Position numbers and translations under genes: made by a program | DNA from: Anaspis maculata | Lineage: Eukaryota; Arthropoda; Insecta; Coleoptera; Scraptiidae | Assembly (NCBI GenBank): GCA_949128115.1 | Contig: OX421961.1 | Coordinates: forward strand, 87,217,277-87,281,276 | Reading direction: 5' to 3' | DNA length: 64,000 nucleotides | Shown: piece after piece, positions 1 to 11,118 of the stretch | Layout of the letters: each line of letters begins with the position of its first letter | Numbering within the stretch: the stretch's first letter is position 1 | The notes under the pieces: generated by a model | Seen by the model: the letters and a program-made list of their open reading frames with translations, nothing else | The model's database searches: none | Told to the model about the DNA's origin: nothing

Positions 1-57
1 AGCAACATCACCGATCATTTTTATATTATATTATCATATTTTATACAATATTACGAG

Positions 58-191
58 TGGGGTGTAATAGTATATTACATACCGAGACGAGAAATACATC
101 ATTACTGCTGAGGGCACAAAGAGGGCACTCTAGCCAGAAGCTGGAATGATGTATTTACCGTCGAGAGTATGTATACTATTTTACTCACACC
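58..191. repeat. Small palindromic repeat, family B-like
   Basis: The two ends are inverted copies: the left reads GGTGTAATAGTATATTACAT and the right reads as its approximate complement, with a shared ATACATCATT core. The middle contains the word GAGGGCACTC. It resembles the palindromes near 34.7 kb and 55.4 kb (AATAGTATAT followed by ATACC and then a GAGAAAG or GAGAAA word). No coding content. It is probably a foldback MITE; I cannot place a target duplication. Confidence 0.6.
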
Positions 192-384
192 ATGTACTCA
201 GCTCGCAGGATTAAAGGCGTTCAAAAGTTGAAATCTGAAAATTAACTTTTTGTCATAACTTCCAGATAGGCCAATTAATTTTGCTAAAACGTGGTTCAGG
301 GAATACTGATTAACACACTTATTGTTTGGTTGGATGCATATTTTGAAATTCCCCTTCTGAAGCTACCATTTCTTCACTTTCTCG

Positions 385-509
385 GGAGGTCGGCAAGGGG
401 TCACTTCTCGACCTCCTACTAGGTATGTAATAAATCAATTACCATAGTGGTTGTGAGTAATAGTATATTACATACCGAGGCGGGAAGTGCTTCATTACTG
501 CTGAGAGCA
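385..509. repeat. Second, rearranged copy of the 58-191 palindrome
   Basis: A CACTTCTCGACCTCC...GGTATGTAATA half lies directly before a TAGTATATTACATACCGAGG half, so the two arms face outward compared with the first copy. A short hairpin (GGAGGTCG / CGACCTCC) sits at 385-416. Non-coding repeat. Confidence 0.45.
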
Positions 510-1372
510 AGATAGCTTATATTAGCTTATAAAAGTTTATACGCATTCAAAGTCCCAAAACTTTTGTTTGATCCGTACGTTCAGAGTAACCCTTAAAATT
601 CACACATACCTAATCATTGAAACTTCATCAGAAAAAAAAAACTGATAGCTGAAAATGAACCACCACAAAGTAATCATTTCGAAATGTGGGTCAAAATCTA
701 AATTTCGTTTCAAGTCCAAAGCGAGAAATGGCGGAAGACGTATACACTTGGGACTCGAGCAAACTTGGGAAAAGCGCCGGACGTTTTCGCCTCCCTCCTA
801 GAGAAAAACCGCAGGAACTGAAAATTACAGAAACTTCGTTATCTCTGAGCGGAAAAATATCCCCTCTAAATTTCACCAAAACGGTTTAGTTACTTACTAA
901 AATTAACTTGCTCCTCAAATCCTCTTAACCTAATTTACTCGAAATTCTTAACAATTTTCGCCCTCTTCTCTTCGGGCAGATTTTTGCCGTACTACCTGAT
1001 GTGATGCTTATAGGTCTGTGCTTATAGCTAGAGGAATATTCTGGTGCCGTTCGTGCGATCAATGTATTTAATCGCCTTCTAAAACCTCAAACTCCTGAAC
1101 AAATTGAGCTCATACATTTCACTCAAGATTGTTATTTAAATAATGATGATTATAAATGTTTAGCGCCGGGGTTTTCAAGAACGCAGTCTCCGAAGTGCTC
1201 GAGGACTGTGCTCCAGTGAGGTCAGGAATACCTACCGCTACGGCCCGCTGAATATTCCGCATAAACAGGTCGGATCCGTTGCCGGGGGTTGAAATGCATA
1301 TTAGATTTTCCCAACTTGAGTAAATACCTAAATGAGTTGTTTCGGAATTGTTAACATGTTTTTATTTCGGCA
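510..1372. other. Apparently single-copy DNA, no supported gene
   Basis: No repeat family from the rest of the window is visible here. A 67-codon open frame at 686-889 (+) has a mirror frame on the other strand and matches no family I know. The stretch at 1150-1290 is GC-richer. Nothing further can be supported. Confidence 0.4.
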
Positions 1373-1478
1373 CCCTCTCTTTCTATTCTTCTCTTTCTCC
1401 CTCTTTCCTTCTTTCTCTCTTTCTCTCTTCTCTTCTCTCTCTCTTATTTCTCTCTCTCTCTCTCTTATTTCTCTCTGA
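1373..1478. repeat. (CT)n-rich microsatellite
   Basis: About 105 bp of almost pure pyrimidine on the plus strand with CTCTCT, CTTT and CTTATTT interruptions. The minus-strand frame across it translates to an Arg/Glu-rich low-complexity peptide and is not a gene. Confidence 0.9.
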
Positions 1479-2002
1479 TGACAATAGTTAACGCTGAACC
1501 GACTGGAAGACAACCTGGTGAAATCCAACATCTTTCATCTGTTTCTCGTTCAATATCCGTGAACGTCGTCATGAATCCTATATTCATTGGGGCTATACTC
1601 TTTGCCAGATGTAATGATAAACATACAAATACGGAAAGTTGATAATTTTATTTGAATGAACTTGAAGCAGGTGTTTTACTAAAACATCACCCTGACCGCC
1701 CTTCGCTGCCTGCCGAAAATTCTCCCCAGCGTGTGATGAGTGACCCCAGATCTAGCCAATGAATATGTCATCAAATTCTCGATAAGATTGTGATACCTAT
1801 GTTGTGAATAAGAATTGTTGCGTGCGACTCGTACGAGCAAGTTTCACAGCACAACGATATTTTTGAAAATATTCTTGGAGGTCCGGTCATGTACAGTCAT
1901 TACCCACTAAAAACGCATACAAGCACGCGAAGTGTACCGATTTGATTGATTTTGGCTACCTTGTCACTGTGACACCAGGCCGTCTGGTCACAAGGCCAGA
2001 TA

Positions 2003-2760
2003 TCAGGTATCACGCGGCCGGATGTCTCGTCTCGTTTCGTGAGCAAATTGCAAAAGTCTCGTCTCGAGTCTCGTCTCGTGGCCGCGAGTCTCGTCTCGTC
2101 TCGAGTTTCGCACGAGAGTCTCGTGAGTTTCGTGATCCACTGGAAAGACCTCCGGAAGAATTTGGTTCACCTTGAACCGTAGTTGCGGAAGTAAAAGCAG
2201 AGCGTCGTTTCCTTTTTTGGGCACTCAATTTCATGCATGCTTTGGTGACACAGCTCTATACCTACAAAAACAATGTCTGTCTTTGTTATTGTTTTCAATC
2301 TATGCATGTAACACAACACTTGGGATGACGCAATCACAAAGGGTAGGGTACCTACTCAAGTGTGCGGAATGGAGCCACCCGCATATCGCGATGGTTCACG
2401 AGTACCCGCAACAATAATCTTTTCAAATTTTACGAGCGTTTCTTAAGAAGTTTCGGCTGGGTATTCTTCAATAATTAACCAATCATGAAATCTTTTCAAC
2501 GTGAATTGCACATCCAAGTCTTTTTTTGTTCAAATGGAAAATGGAATAGTTAGGTGCCATTATAATACAACAGCTATGCCTACATTATGTAGATTGTGAA
2601 ATAAAAATTGGACCGCAAAAGTCTCGTACGAGACCACGAGACTCTTGCACGAGACACGAGATCAGTGAAAAGTCTCGTCTCGTCTTGAGTTTCGTCTCGA
2701 AACGAGACGAGAAGAGACTCTAGAAAACAAGAGTCTTGTGAGAATCACTAAACCTGATCA
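2003..2760. mobile_element. Non-autonomous element with TCTCG-rich subterminal blocks (hAT-like?)
   Basis: Two blocks of the pentamer TCTCG and its complement CGAGA lie at about 2022-2135 and 2617-2730, in opposite overall polarity, around a 480-bp interior with no coding potential. The outermost bases read CAGGT at the left and ACCTG at the right, and GAGAATCACT lies just inside the right end, which resembles hAT termini. Arrays of short subterminal motifs are a known hAT feature, where they bind transposase. I could not find a convincing 8-bp target duplication, so the class is a guess. Confidence 0.5.
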
Positions 2761-2856
2761 CAGATGAATTTTGGAAATCCTATACATTTCAAGGACAAAG
2801 AATTATTTTCTCAGTTTTATTGCTATTCATACAAAGTTTATTCAACAACAATACCA

Positions 2857-2987
2857 TGGGCCGTGTGAATAAAAAGTAGCTTTTGCTTGTAACGAGCTTT
2901 GACTAGGAGTTGCTAAGAAGAATTTGCTTAGCAACTCCTAGGAAAACCTAAGTGAAAGCAAAAGCTACTTTTTATTCACACGGCCCT
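2857..2987. mobile_element. Palindromic MITE, family D copy 1
   Basis: A near-perfect foldback. The left arm starts GGGCCGTGTGAATAAAAAGT and the right arm ends with its complement, around the centre AGTTGCTAAG...CTTAGCAACT. A second copy lies at 48969-49104. No open frame. A (CAATA)n run follows at 2987-3009. Confidence 0.85.
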
Positions 2988-3009
2988 ATACAATACAATA
3001 CAATACAAT

Positions 3010-3537
3010 TTTGTCCAACGTTGAATTTTGAACCAGTTTGAGAGAATAAATTCAATTTTGTAGACATAAATGGATTCTTCGAATGGTATTTAATGGACTA
3101 TTTTTTTTAAACGTTTATTTCAAATCACTTGTTATAAATATCAAAGGTACAGTTGTTGTTATTCAAAGATTTGGAAAGGCCTCGGCCAGAGTACAGCGAC
3201 GCTGCTTCTATGAGAATGATTGGTTATTTTCATTTCAGTCAATCCAATTTTTCCGCACTGGCTTTTGCATGTCCATTTGCTTTCCTGTCCCAAGCGCTGC
3301 ATTTTTATACCAACACGCATGTTATAATGCTCAATCTCTCAAAATATCGGCAATCTGCGGCACTGTTGTATCTCCGACAAATCATAGTCCCATTTCGCGT
3401 GTTTTTCGTGTTTTTCGGGACGATCAGTCTCTCCTTATTCCAACATGGCAAACTCGCCACTCATCATTAGGAACTGTTTTTGTATTTTCTACTCACAAAC
3501 ACTGACAGACAATCAACCAATAGTTATTAAAGACATT
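3010..3537. other. No supported gene; possible minus-strand poly(A) end near 3101-3125
   Basis: A 140-codon plus-strand frame (3083-3505) and a shorter overlapping one lack any motif I recognise. They begin within a T-run and look accidental. Read on the minus strand, 3125-3101 gives AATAAACG followed by eight or more A, which could be the 3' end of a retroposed sequence. Weak evidence only. Confidence 0.3.
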
Positions 3538-4024
3538 TTACCGCGAGGCACCGTTGAGTCAACGGTGCACGATTCTGCATGACCGCCACGTTGCCGCGAC
3601 CTGACCGGTTCAAACTTTTTACTTGGAGTGTACTTTAACGGTTCGCAATATCAGGGACCGGGTGGAGTGGCCGGTTCAGTGTGACGGTTCATCTGTCTTA
3701 TGTCAGAATTGTCAGATCTAACCTAGCGGGACGGGAGCTCGGGAAAATTGGTGGGTTTAGCTGTAACGGAACTGGATTTATTTCATTTTGATACGGATAC
3801 CCAGCTCAGAGGTTTGTTGTTTTGTTGATGATTGTGTCGATTGTGAGGTCAAGATAACATTTAAACTTTAAACTGAAACCGCGGTCACCTGACACCTCAC
3901 CACGGTTAGGACCGATGCATTTTCGCACTTGAAGGATATGAAAAGAGAACGCAATTGGATAGCAAGAGATGGAGATAGGACCGTTGTTGGAACCGCTGCG
4001 GTTCAACGGTGCCTCGCGGCAAAT
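3538..4024. mobile_element. GC-rich MITE with CCGCGAGGCACCGTTGA inverted ends
   Basis: The left end reads TTTACCGCGAGGCACCGTTG and the complement of the right end reads TTTGCCGCGAGGCACCGTTG, so the terminal repeat is about 22 bp with one mismatch. The interior repeats words such as GGTTCAA and CCGGT and has no long frame. Length is about 485 bp. No clear target duplication, so the superfamily is not assigned. Confidence 0.75.
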
Positions 4025-4089
4025 TCCCTTAAATTGTACAATTTGACATTCTCGTTATCGTTGTTATGGTGAGTGTATCAACAGCCAGT

Positions 4090-4280
4090 TTTGTCACCCT
4101 GCAGAAGTGTGACGTCACAACATGGCAACATGGCCAGCGGTTGACATTTTCTGGAGGCAAACGTCAAACGTGACATGACCGTGGGATGCATGGTATGTGG
4201 ATGCACGTGGCATGCACGTGACGTTTCTGTGTTTGTGTTTGTCATGTGTTTGTCAAATTTTTGCGAAGGTAAATAACGGA
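4090..4280 (+). promoter_or_regulatory. Promoter-like stretch with a CRE palindrome and possible donor site
   Basis: A consensus cAMP-response element TGACGTCA lies at 4110-4117, closely followed by repeated CATGGCAACATGGC words and by GCACGTG-type words at about 4203-4225. A donor-like GCGAAG|GTAAATA occurs near 4270. This looks more like a promoter and first exon than like the surrounding repeats, but there is no TATA/initiator pair or long frame to support it. Confidence 0.2.
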
Positions 4281-4740
4281 AATGGATATAACAAAAAAGA
4301 TTCATATTTTGGGCTATGTCAGGTGGAGGAAATCAAACTATATTGCTATAAACTAAAAACTGCTAACTATAAACTGCGTTCCATTGCTCTTTGCCTCTGA
4401 GCACCTCATGAACGAGATTGTCGATGACGATTCTCCTGGCTCCTGCCCAGTTTTTTTTTCGAGGTCTTCTCGCTGCCTTGATGGACCGTTACAATGAAAA
4501 CGAGCGTGTTCCGCGTTTTCCTGACGCTGAGGCTTTTGAGGCTCCCCAGTATTTCTTTCATTCAACTTTGAACCAAGGCGTTTCACTGCCGTTGCCACTG
4601 CTCGACGAATTGCTCTCTGGCTTTGTTTCTGTTTTCTGGTTTGCACTTTCACTTTCTGCCACGTCACACTTCTTCGGTCTATACTGACTGGACAAGAAGC
4701 TTCGCCGGTTTTGACGTAGAAAGGTGAAGCCAAGATTTGA
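4281..4740 (-). other. Overlapping open frames on both strands, function unknown
   Basis: A 126-codon minus-strand frame (4353-4733) is rich in Lys, Arg, Gln and Glu, and an 89-codon plus-strand frame overlaps it. Neither shows a known domain. The minus frame ends in a region that is not an obvious repeat, so it may be an exon or 5' leader of something beyond my reach. It is equally likely to be chance. Confidence 0.2.
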
Positions 4741-4982
4741 CAATTCCGACGGTCAAAGTGTTATTGTCCGCGACTGGTCCGCCACCCGTAACCATAGTCA
4801 CGTTCAGTCGGAGCACGCTCGAAACTGTCGTTCAGAAGTTTGCTGCCAGGCCCGGTATGGGCCCGGTCTTGTAAAATGATAGCAATTAGTCAATTACCTG
4901 CAACAAAAAGTGTGTTATGTTGCGGGGTCCGCTTGTTGCGAACACTATTGGGCTTGCGCGGCATAATCAACGATAATTCGCC

Positions 4983-5102
4983 ATGGATGCACAAGAGGCT
5001 GGCGGCGTCCATCACGAATGTCACGATGACAATCCCGACGGTCACAGATTCAAATCAAGCTTCAAGATGGCGGCGAAGTTTCTTATCCAGCCAAAAGTAT
5101 AG
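4983..5102 (+). CDS. Small ORF, possible first coding exon (39 codons)
   Basis: The start GCCATGG is a strong initiation context. The 39-codon frame begins MDAQEAGGVHHEC and contains KMAAKFLIQPK before a TAG. The region is GC-richer than its neighbours and includes CAAGATGGCGGC, a YY1/Pho-type site. A consensus donor CAG|GTACGT lies at about 5127-5132 but downstream of the stop, so it would only work with a frameshift or as a leader intron. I do not recognise the peptide. It lies directly beside a foldback repeat, which argues for caution. Confidence 0.2.
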   Translation: MDAQEAGGVHHECHDDNPDGHRFKSSFKMAAKFLIQPKV

Positions 5103-5332
5103 ACATCCTTGCCCTGCAGATAGTCCAGGTACGTTACGTCTTATTTGATCTAAAGGTAGAACAAATTGATGACTGGTCAAATTTGCGCAAAAGTAGTCCT
5201 AAATGATCTCCTCTACGACATATCAAAAGTCCCCGAAAATCCCGTGTCCGCTTGTCTACTTTTTAGGGTCTTTGGTACCCCTAGTGAGAATATCACGTAC
5301 TTTATAATATGGTGTAAAATAATCCTACGTAT

Positions 5333-5410
5333 GCGATGCCTGTAGCTCATTGCCAAAGTCTCTGCCTGCCGCCAAGGAGGTCCGGGGATCGAATCCCGTC
5401 GTCTGCTGCA
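5333..5410 (+). ncRNA. tRNA-derived segment, left arm
   Basis: The segment reads GTAGCTCATTGCCAAAG (A-box-like, D-arm position) and then GGTCCGGGGATCGAATCCC (B box and T-arm). That order and spacing are those of a tRNA. The acceptor stem does not close well and the anticodon arm is weak, so this is a tRNA-derived repeat (SINE head) rather than a working tRNA gene. Confidence 0.5.
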
Positions 5411-5675
5411 TTTTTTTGCGGAATTGATACTCACCTTCCTGAAATATCATCAAAAATGAAATCCTGCTCAATTGAAATGATTTATTTCTGTTTCACAAGT
5501 ACTGTGACCATGAAATCCAGAAGCTGAGGTCTCAAGCCATTGTCGGTTTCTCCGTTTTTTTTTGCGCGAGATCGTACTTCACAGTACTTGTGAAACAGAA
5601 ATATGTGATTTCAATTGAGCAGGATTTAATTTCTGATGATTTTTTAGGGAGGTGAGTATCAATTCCGCAAAAAAA

Positions 5676-5752
5676 TGCAACAGATGACGAGATTCGATCC
5701 CCGGACCTCCTTGGCGGCAGGCAGAGACTTTAGCAATGAGCTACAGGCATCG
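5676..5752 (-). ncRNA. tRNA-derived segment, right arm
   Basis: This is the inverted copy of the 5333-5410 segment. It keeps the B-box-like GATTCGATCCC (as read on the plus strand) and the CTGCCTGCCGCCAAGGAGG core on the minus strand. Small differences from the left copy show independent decay. Confidence 0.5.
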
Positions 5753-5931
5753 CATACGTAGGATTATTTCACATCATATCATAAAGTACGTGATATTCTC
5801 ACTCGGAGTATAAAAGGCCCTAAAAAGTAGACAAGCGGACACGAGATTCTCGGGGACTTTTGATATGTCGTAGAGAAGATCCTTCAGGATTACTTTTGCG
5901 CAAATTTGGCCAGTCATCAATTTGTTCTACC

Positions 5932-6313
5932 TAAAAGATCAACGTGCCTGGGCTAAGAGGTTTATTCAGTAGCAGCAGAAGTTTTGTCTCCCCACCATTA
6001 ATTTGCCATTGCAAAACTGTTGACATTGGTTGTAATGGTAACACGTGGTACTGAATACAGCGTCTCTATTGGTTTAAAACGTAAAAAAAATAGTCACTTC
6101 AAACCATTTGGCAGTTGACGACCCTGTATCAGTGAGTTCCGCAACGAGGAGGCGGTCCAAAATTTTCAATATTAAAAATTTCATATATCAAGACCATTCA
6201 AATATTTCACGAAAAATAGAGAATGTATGTCATTTCACGTGATCTATAATAGAAGCATTCGTACAACATCCCATCAAGGCTTTATCGGCTTGCTCCTCTG
6301 CTGCCTATTCATA
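5932..6313. other. No gene or recognised repeat seen
   Basis: Moderately AT-rich DNA without a long open frame or a repeat shared with the rest of the window. Confidence 0.4.
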
Positions 6314-6321
6314 CTGAATAG

Positions 6322-7651
6322 CAGTGCCGTAACTAGGGCGTGGCGAAGGTGGCATTTGCCACAGGCGCAAAAATTTCAGGGGCGCAAAATTCAGCTTGGG
6401 TGAAAATAATACCTATTACTTATTTTTTTCAATTTTTATTTGAAATTTTTACCGGAACCTATATCTACTTCTACCTACAACCTACAACTTCGCTAACTTT
6501 ATATATAAAAAAATCAAAAGCGGCTTTTTCTACCGCCTTTTCATGACATGATTCAAAACAGCAATAAAACAGATATAATTGAGGAGAACGGCGCTGCAGG
6601 AAATGCTACTTCCTGGTTCTGCTGAGGATGAGGCAGCGCTCGCGCTCGGCGCTCGGCGCCCTCCGCCAGCGGCGGGCGGTCTAGTATAGGTGCTTTTCGA
6701 GTTTCAGCCTGACTATTATCGCATGTATTTACTTGCACTTTGCACCAAATAAATACAAGAGCTCCGAATCAGTCTGAGATGGGGCCTCTCTATATTCTGC
6801 AAAAAAAATTTATCTCTCGTTCAGTAAACTGAAGCTTGTCAAGTCGTATTTGCGCTCTTCTGTCGGCCAAGAAAGAATTACAAAGATATCTATACTTTCA
6901 ATCGATAAAACAGCTTACGTCAAGCTTGAATTTTGTGAAATTATACACATATTTTTTTGATCTAAATCTTGAAAAGTTCAGCTTGGTTGTTGAAGTTTCA
7001 AGATTTTTTCCATTCTCCATTTTTTTTGTCCTAAAATTCATTTTTCCAGTCACTTACTTGGGTATTTGAAATAGAGTAGCACTGTGAATCTTTTTCTATT
7101 TTGATTCTGAATATTTTATCAATAACTTGACAAGTTTTATTTTGTCTTCAATTTTTATCTTTGTAATCCTATGGGTAGGTACTATAAGTATTTTGTTACT
7201 TCTTGTTAAAGATTTTTTTGTGTGAAAAGGTTATCAATTTGTCTTAATGTTTTTATTTCTGGGTTGGGAAGCTCGACTGCAAAAGAATGGACGGCCGGAA
7301 GTTTGAAATTTTTTTCTAAGAGCCGAATGAGTTTATTATTGATTTCACCTTTTTTTTATGGGAGATCGAGTGAAAGATTTGAAAAATATGATTATCATCT
7401 TATTGGCCATTTTTAATTTTTGTATAGATGATTGTGCTCCCATTGTGGCTAAAAATCCGGAGGGGGAGGAAATGGAAGCTTCCAGCTTAAATTTGCGATT
7501 ATTATTAGCATTATTATTATTATTATTATTATATGGAAAAAATTTCGCCTGCGGCGCTCTAGCGGGGCCTAGCCCTCTTGGGATGTTCACTTCCTTGGGG
7601 CGCACAATTGCTACATTGCCACAGGCGCCAACAAGCCTAGTTACGGCACTG
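6322..7651. mobile_element. hAT-superfamily non-autonomous transposon
   Basis: The ends are a perfect 16-bp inverted repeat, CAGTGCCGTAACTAGG at the left and its complement at the right. The flanks are a perfect 8-bp duplication, CTGAATAG at 6314-6321 and 7652-7659. An 8-bp duplication with CAGTG-type ends is diagnostic of hAT. The 1330-bp interior is AT-rich with an ATT run (7498-7532) and a GC-rich block (6630-6690), and has no transposase frame, so it must have been mobilised in trans. The identical duplication suggests a fairly recent insertion. Confidence 0.92.
7498..7532. repeat. (ATT)n microsatellite
   Basis: About eleven ATT-type triplets with one GCA interruption, inside the hAT element. 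Confidence 0.85.
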
Positions 7652-7659
7652 CTGAATAG

Positions 7660-8646
7660 TGGGCCTACAGTTTGAAGTTGATTCCGAACTACGAGTGAAT
7701 AGCAATGAGTGAATAGAAAGCCATCCATCACTATTTCAAAGGAAACTTTCGTGGCCGAAGTACTCGGAAGGTTTGGCTAGGACAGAATGCACGGAAATTT
7801 GAAGGATTGCACACCCCAGGACAGGAACAGCCCTTCGGGAGTAATTTTCTTCTTTGTCCTGCTCTTCTCTTCTCAACAAAATGTTTATTGAAAAACACAG
7901 AGAATGCAGCTTAATCTGATTTTGGCAAGACCAGTGATGATTCCCAAAGCAAAGATTATTAAATTGGAGAAAAATTATCAAAAACACAGACAACAGACCG
8001 TCGTTATAAGAAAAAAACATCAAACCCATAGGAATTTCCATTAAGCGGCATGTGCGGCATTTTAATAAAGAGCAACTACGTTATGCTACTTTTTATTAAT
8101 ATTCTTCTCGTATGTCATTCATAAAAGGGACGTCATTGAGTTATCTCATGACCATCGCCGATCGATTACTTTCTTTATTATTCATAAGAAATACATGTCC
8201 CAAAATTTCTGACCTCGATACAAATTGGCTTACACAAAAAATTTGCATGCCTTTATCTAATTAAAAAGAACTGCATAATATTTACTTCAGTATAATATAC
8301 TATAGTATAATATACCATATTATGGTAAACATCCGTATCATGGAATTCCTGCAAGCCCAGAAGAAGCGATATAATACAGGGTGTTTCAGTTCAGCCCCGT
8401 AAAATTTCAGTAGTCAGAAGGTGATTCCTGTCATGAAAATAAGCAAGAAATTAAGAGTGACATAGATACAGGTCCTCAAAGATGAGGGGTGAAACGTGAA
8501 AGCTAGCTCTCAATTAAGGTAGAAACTTGAAACTTTATGCACGCAGTTTCTTTGAACTCTACACTACGGAAAGTCCCTACTTCCTTCAAGAATAAAAATC
8601 TGTTGTGGCACTACAATACTTTTCCAACCATATCTAGGATTCTATA
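7660..8646. other. Unassigned DNA with one lone CAGGGTG end
   Basis: A 101-codon minus-strand frame (7736-8041) is hydrophobic at its start and unrecognised. AT-rich DNA follows. TACAGGGTGTTTCAG at about 8376 looks like the left end of another CAGGGTG-type element whose partner I cannot identify. CTGTTGTGGCACTACAATAC near 8593 resembles the start of the dispersed repeat X (see 24592). Confidence 0.35.
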
Positions 8647-10637
8647 CAGGGTGATTCATGAGTGACCTTACATAGGCTAATGGGAGATGGAGGACTTCGA
8701 GGCGAGTCAGGATCCACAGAAGAAATTTTGTTTTCTCCATTGGTTACGAAGATACAGGGTGTTTTGTGTGTTTCGTATGAAACTTTGATAAGCGATATTT
8801 CTCAAACGGCTAGAGATATTTGATTGAAACTTACAAGTAATATTTCTCTGTTGGAACTTATCCAGAAGCCATATCGGGTAAGTCAAAATCCAGGGCTGGG
8901 CTGGAAAAAATGAGACCCTTTTTTTATTTGATCAAAAAGTACAATTCTTGACTGCTTTTTCGAAAAACTGCTATCGGATTCGAGAAGCTAAGGAAAAATG
9001 CTTCAAGAATCATTCTTCAATTTAGATGGCACACCTAAACCGTTTCGACAATAAAATTAAAAGTAAAATCTGTGGGTAAGTTTTCATTTTCAACCGGACA
9101 TAATCGACTCATAGGCCAGGCGGTATGTCGGTGAAATCACTACAATCTGGAAAAAACTCCGACCAAAGCTTTCATGGTGTCAAACTCTTCCTAAGGTCAG
9201 TAGGCATCTACCACTGAGTTTCCGCCCAAAAACGAGTTGTGCTGATTCCTCCACATCTGCCCAAAGATAAAAGATGTCTTGAAGGTGCAAAAGAACCTGT
9301 TAAACCCCCGTACTTTTTCATTTTATTTGCCTCAATGCAAACGCACAACTCTTACGCAAACATTGGGAGCATTTGTCATCATCTCTGTGCCAGTCTTACT
9401 GTTGAAAAGAAAGATTCCTTTGTGCGGGTCAGATAAATCACATTTAATTGTTTTTCCACAAAAGAAAACAATGGAGCAACATGTATTTTGGATGTTTTCT
9501 ATCAACTCGTATCCACTGTACCCATTTATGGTGTTAAAATTTCAATCACAGCATTTTTGAAGATCCTGCCAGCTAAGAAGTCAATAATTTTCACCCGCCT
9601 GTTAAGCAGCATTTTTTTCAATTTTACCAAACACCGTTTGCGAAAATTTTATAAGGAATGAAAAGCTCAAACTCTTTTTTAACTATATCGTGCCTGGCTT
9701 AATCGCGGCACGCACTTGAAAGCCTAAAAAACTTATTTCTTTTCGAGCGATCCTATTTCACCCGCGTGCGGCCGTGCCTACTTGACATAGACCGGACTGA
9801 TTACACGAGCTTAGAAACGTACTCTTTTTCAGCTTTAAAACACGACCATTATTATTAAGACTTTGTACATTGATTTATGAAGAAATTATATATTATTTTA
9901 TCAATAATAGTCATGTTCTAAAGCTGGAAGAGAGTACATTTCCAAGCTTTTGTAATCAGTCCGGTCCATGTCAAGTAGGCACGGCCGCACGCGGATAAAA
10001 TAGAACAGCTCGAAAAGAAGTCAGTTTCCTACACTTTCAAAAAGCGTGCCGCGGTTAAGTCAGACATAATATCATTAGAAAAGAGTTCCAGCTTGTCATT
10101 CCCTATAAAATTTTCGAGAACGGTGTTTGGTAAAATTGAAAAAATTGCTGCTGAACAGGCGGGTGAAAATTATTCACTTCTTAGCGGGCAACATCTTCAA
10201 AAATGCTGTTATTGAAATTTTAGCACCATAAATGGGTTCAGTGGGTACGAGTTATTAGAAAACATCCAAAATACATGTTGCTCCATCGTTTTCTTTTGTG
10301 GAAAAACAATTTAATGTGATTTATCTGACCCGCACAAAGAAATCTTTTTTTTCAACAGTAAGACTGGCACAGAGATGATGACAAATGCTTCCAATGTTTG
10401 CGTAAGAGTTGTGCGTTTGCATTAAGGCAAATAAAATGAAAAAGTACGGGGGTTTAACAGGTTCTTTTGCACCCTTCAAGACATCTTTTACCTTTGGGCA
10501 GATGTGGAGGAATCAGCACAACTCGTTTTTGGGCGGAAACTCAGTGGTAGATATCTACTCCCCTTAGGAAGAGTTCGACACCATAAAAGCTTTGGTCGTA
10601 ATTTTTTCTATCCAGAATGATCTATCGCCTGGCCTAT

Positions 10638-10881
10638 CATTGTTAGATTGAATTTATTCAAATTCATTTTTTAGCTTGTCTCTGTTGAATAGAAGGGCTT
10701 GGTTGAAAGAAAAATTCGACAGCTGACCTTTTTTTTAATGACAAATTCGAGAGTGAAACAAAATTAGACTCGATTGGGTCGAAAAAAAAATCTTCGGCTA
10801 TGGAATTTTTCTTTCAACCAAGTCCTTCTATTTCACAAAGATGAGCTGAAAAATGAATTTGAATGAATTCAATCAAACAAT
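10638..10881. mobile_element. Palindromic MITE inserted in the right arm
   Basis: The ends read CATTGTTAGATTGAATT and its near complement. The interior repeats AAATTCATTTTTCAGCT and CTTGGTTGAAAGAAAAATTC in inverted order. The left arm at 9103-9118 shows the uninterrupted target, so insertion came after the foldback formed. Confidence 0.75.
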
Positions 10882-11090
10882 GAGTCGATTATGTCCGGTT
10901 GAAAATGGAAAATAACCCACAAATTTTACTTTTAATTTTATTGTCGAAACGGTTTACGTGCGCCATCTGAATGGGGTACTTGCCTATTTTTTTTTTATTG
11001 GCTTAATCGATAGTATGGTTAAAAATAATGTACCCGTATTTTTTCTTTTTCCTAAATCCCCAAAATTGCGGCCGCAATGCGTGTTTTAAA

Positions 11091-11118
11091 AATATATTTG
11101 TGACGTCACAAATATATT
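11091..11118. promoter_or_regulatory. Perfect 28-bp palindrome centred on a CRE
   Basis: TGACGTCA at 11101-11108 is flanked by AATATATTTG and its exact complement CAAATATATT. CREB/ATF bZIP proteins bind TGACGTCA. It lies about 200 bp upstream of the first donor-like site in the 10973-11996 insertion, where a promoter would be expected. Confidence 0.4.

Larger units (their letters stand above)
5157..5931. mobile_element. Foldback element with tRNA-like sequence in both arms
   Basis: The left arm (5157-5512) and right arm (5580-5931) are diverged inverted copies around a 66-bp loop. Ends read AGAACAAATTGATGACTGG and its complement. Each arm carries a tRNA-like segment followed by a T-run and TGCGGAATTGATACTCACC. 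Divergence between the arms (several substitutions and small gaps) argues against a recent assembly artefact. No protein frame. Confidence 0.85.

Noticed and set aside
3083..3505. 140-codon plus-strand frame
   Set aside because: No family resemblance, an overlapping frame of similar length, and no coding signature. Kept only as unassigned DNA.
5333..5410. A functional tRNA gene
   Set aside because: A- and B-box words are present but the acceptor and anticodon stems do not pair properly, and an inverted copy lies in the same foldback.
7345..7731. 128-codon minus-strand frame
   Set aside because: It crosses the right end and target duplication of the hAT element and includes a poly-Asn run from the ATT microsatellite.
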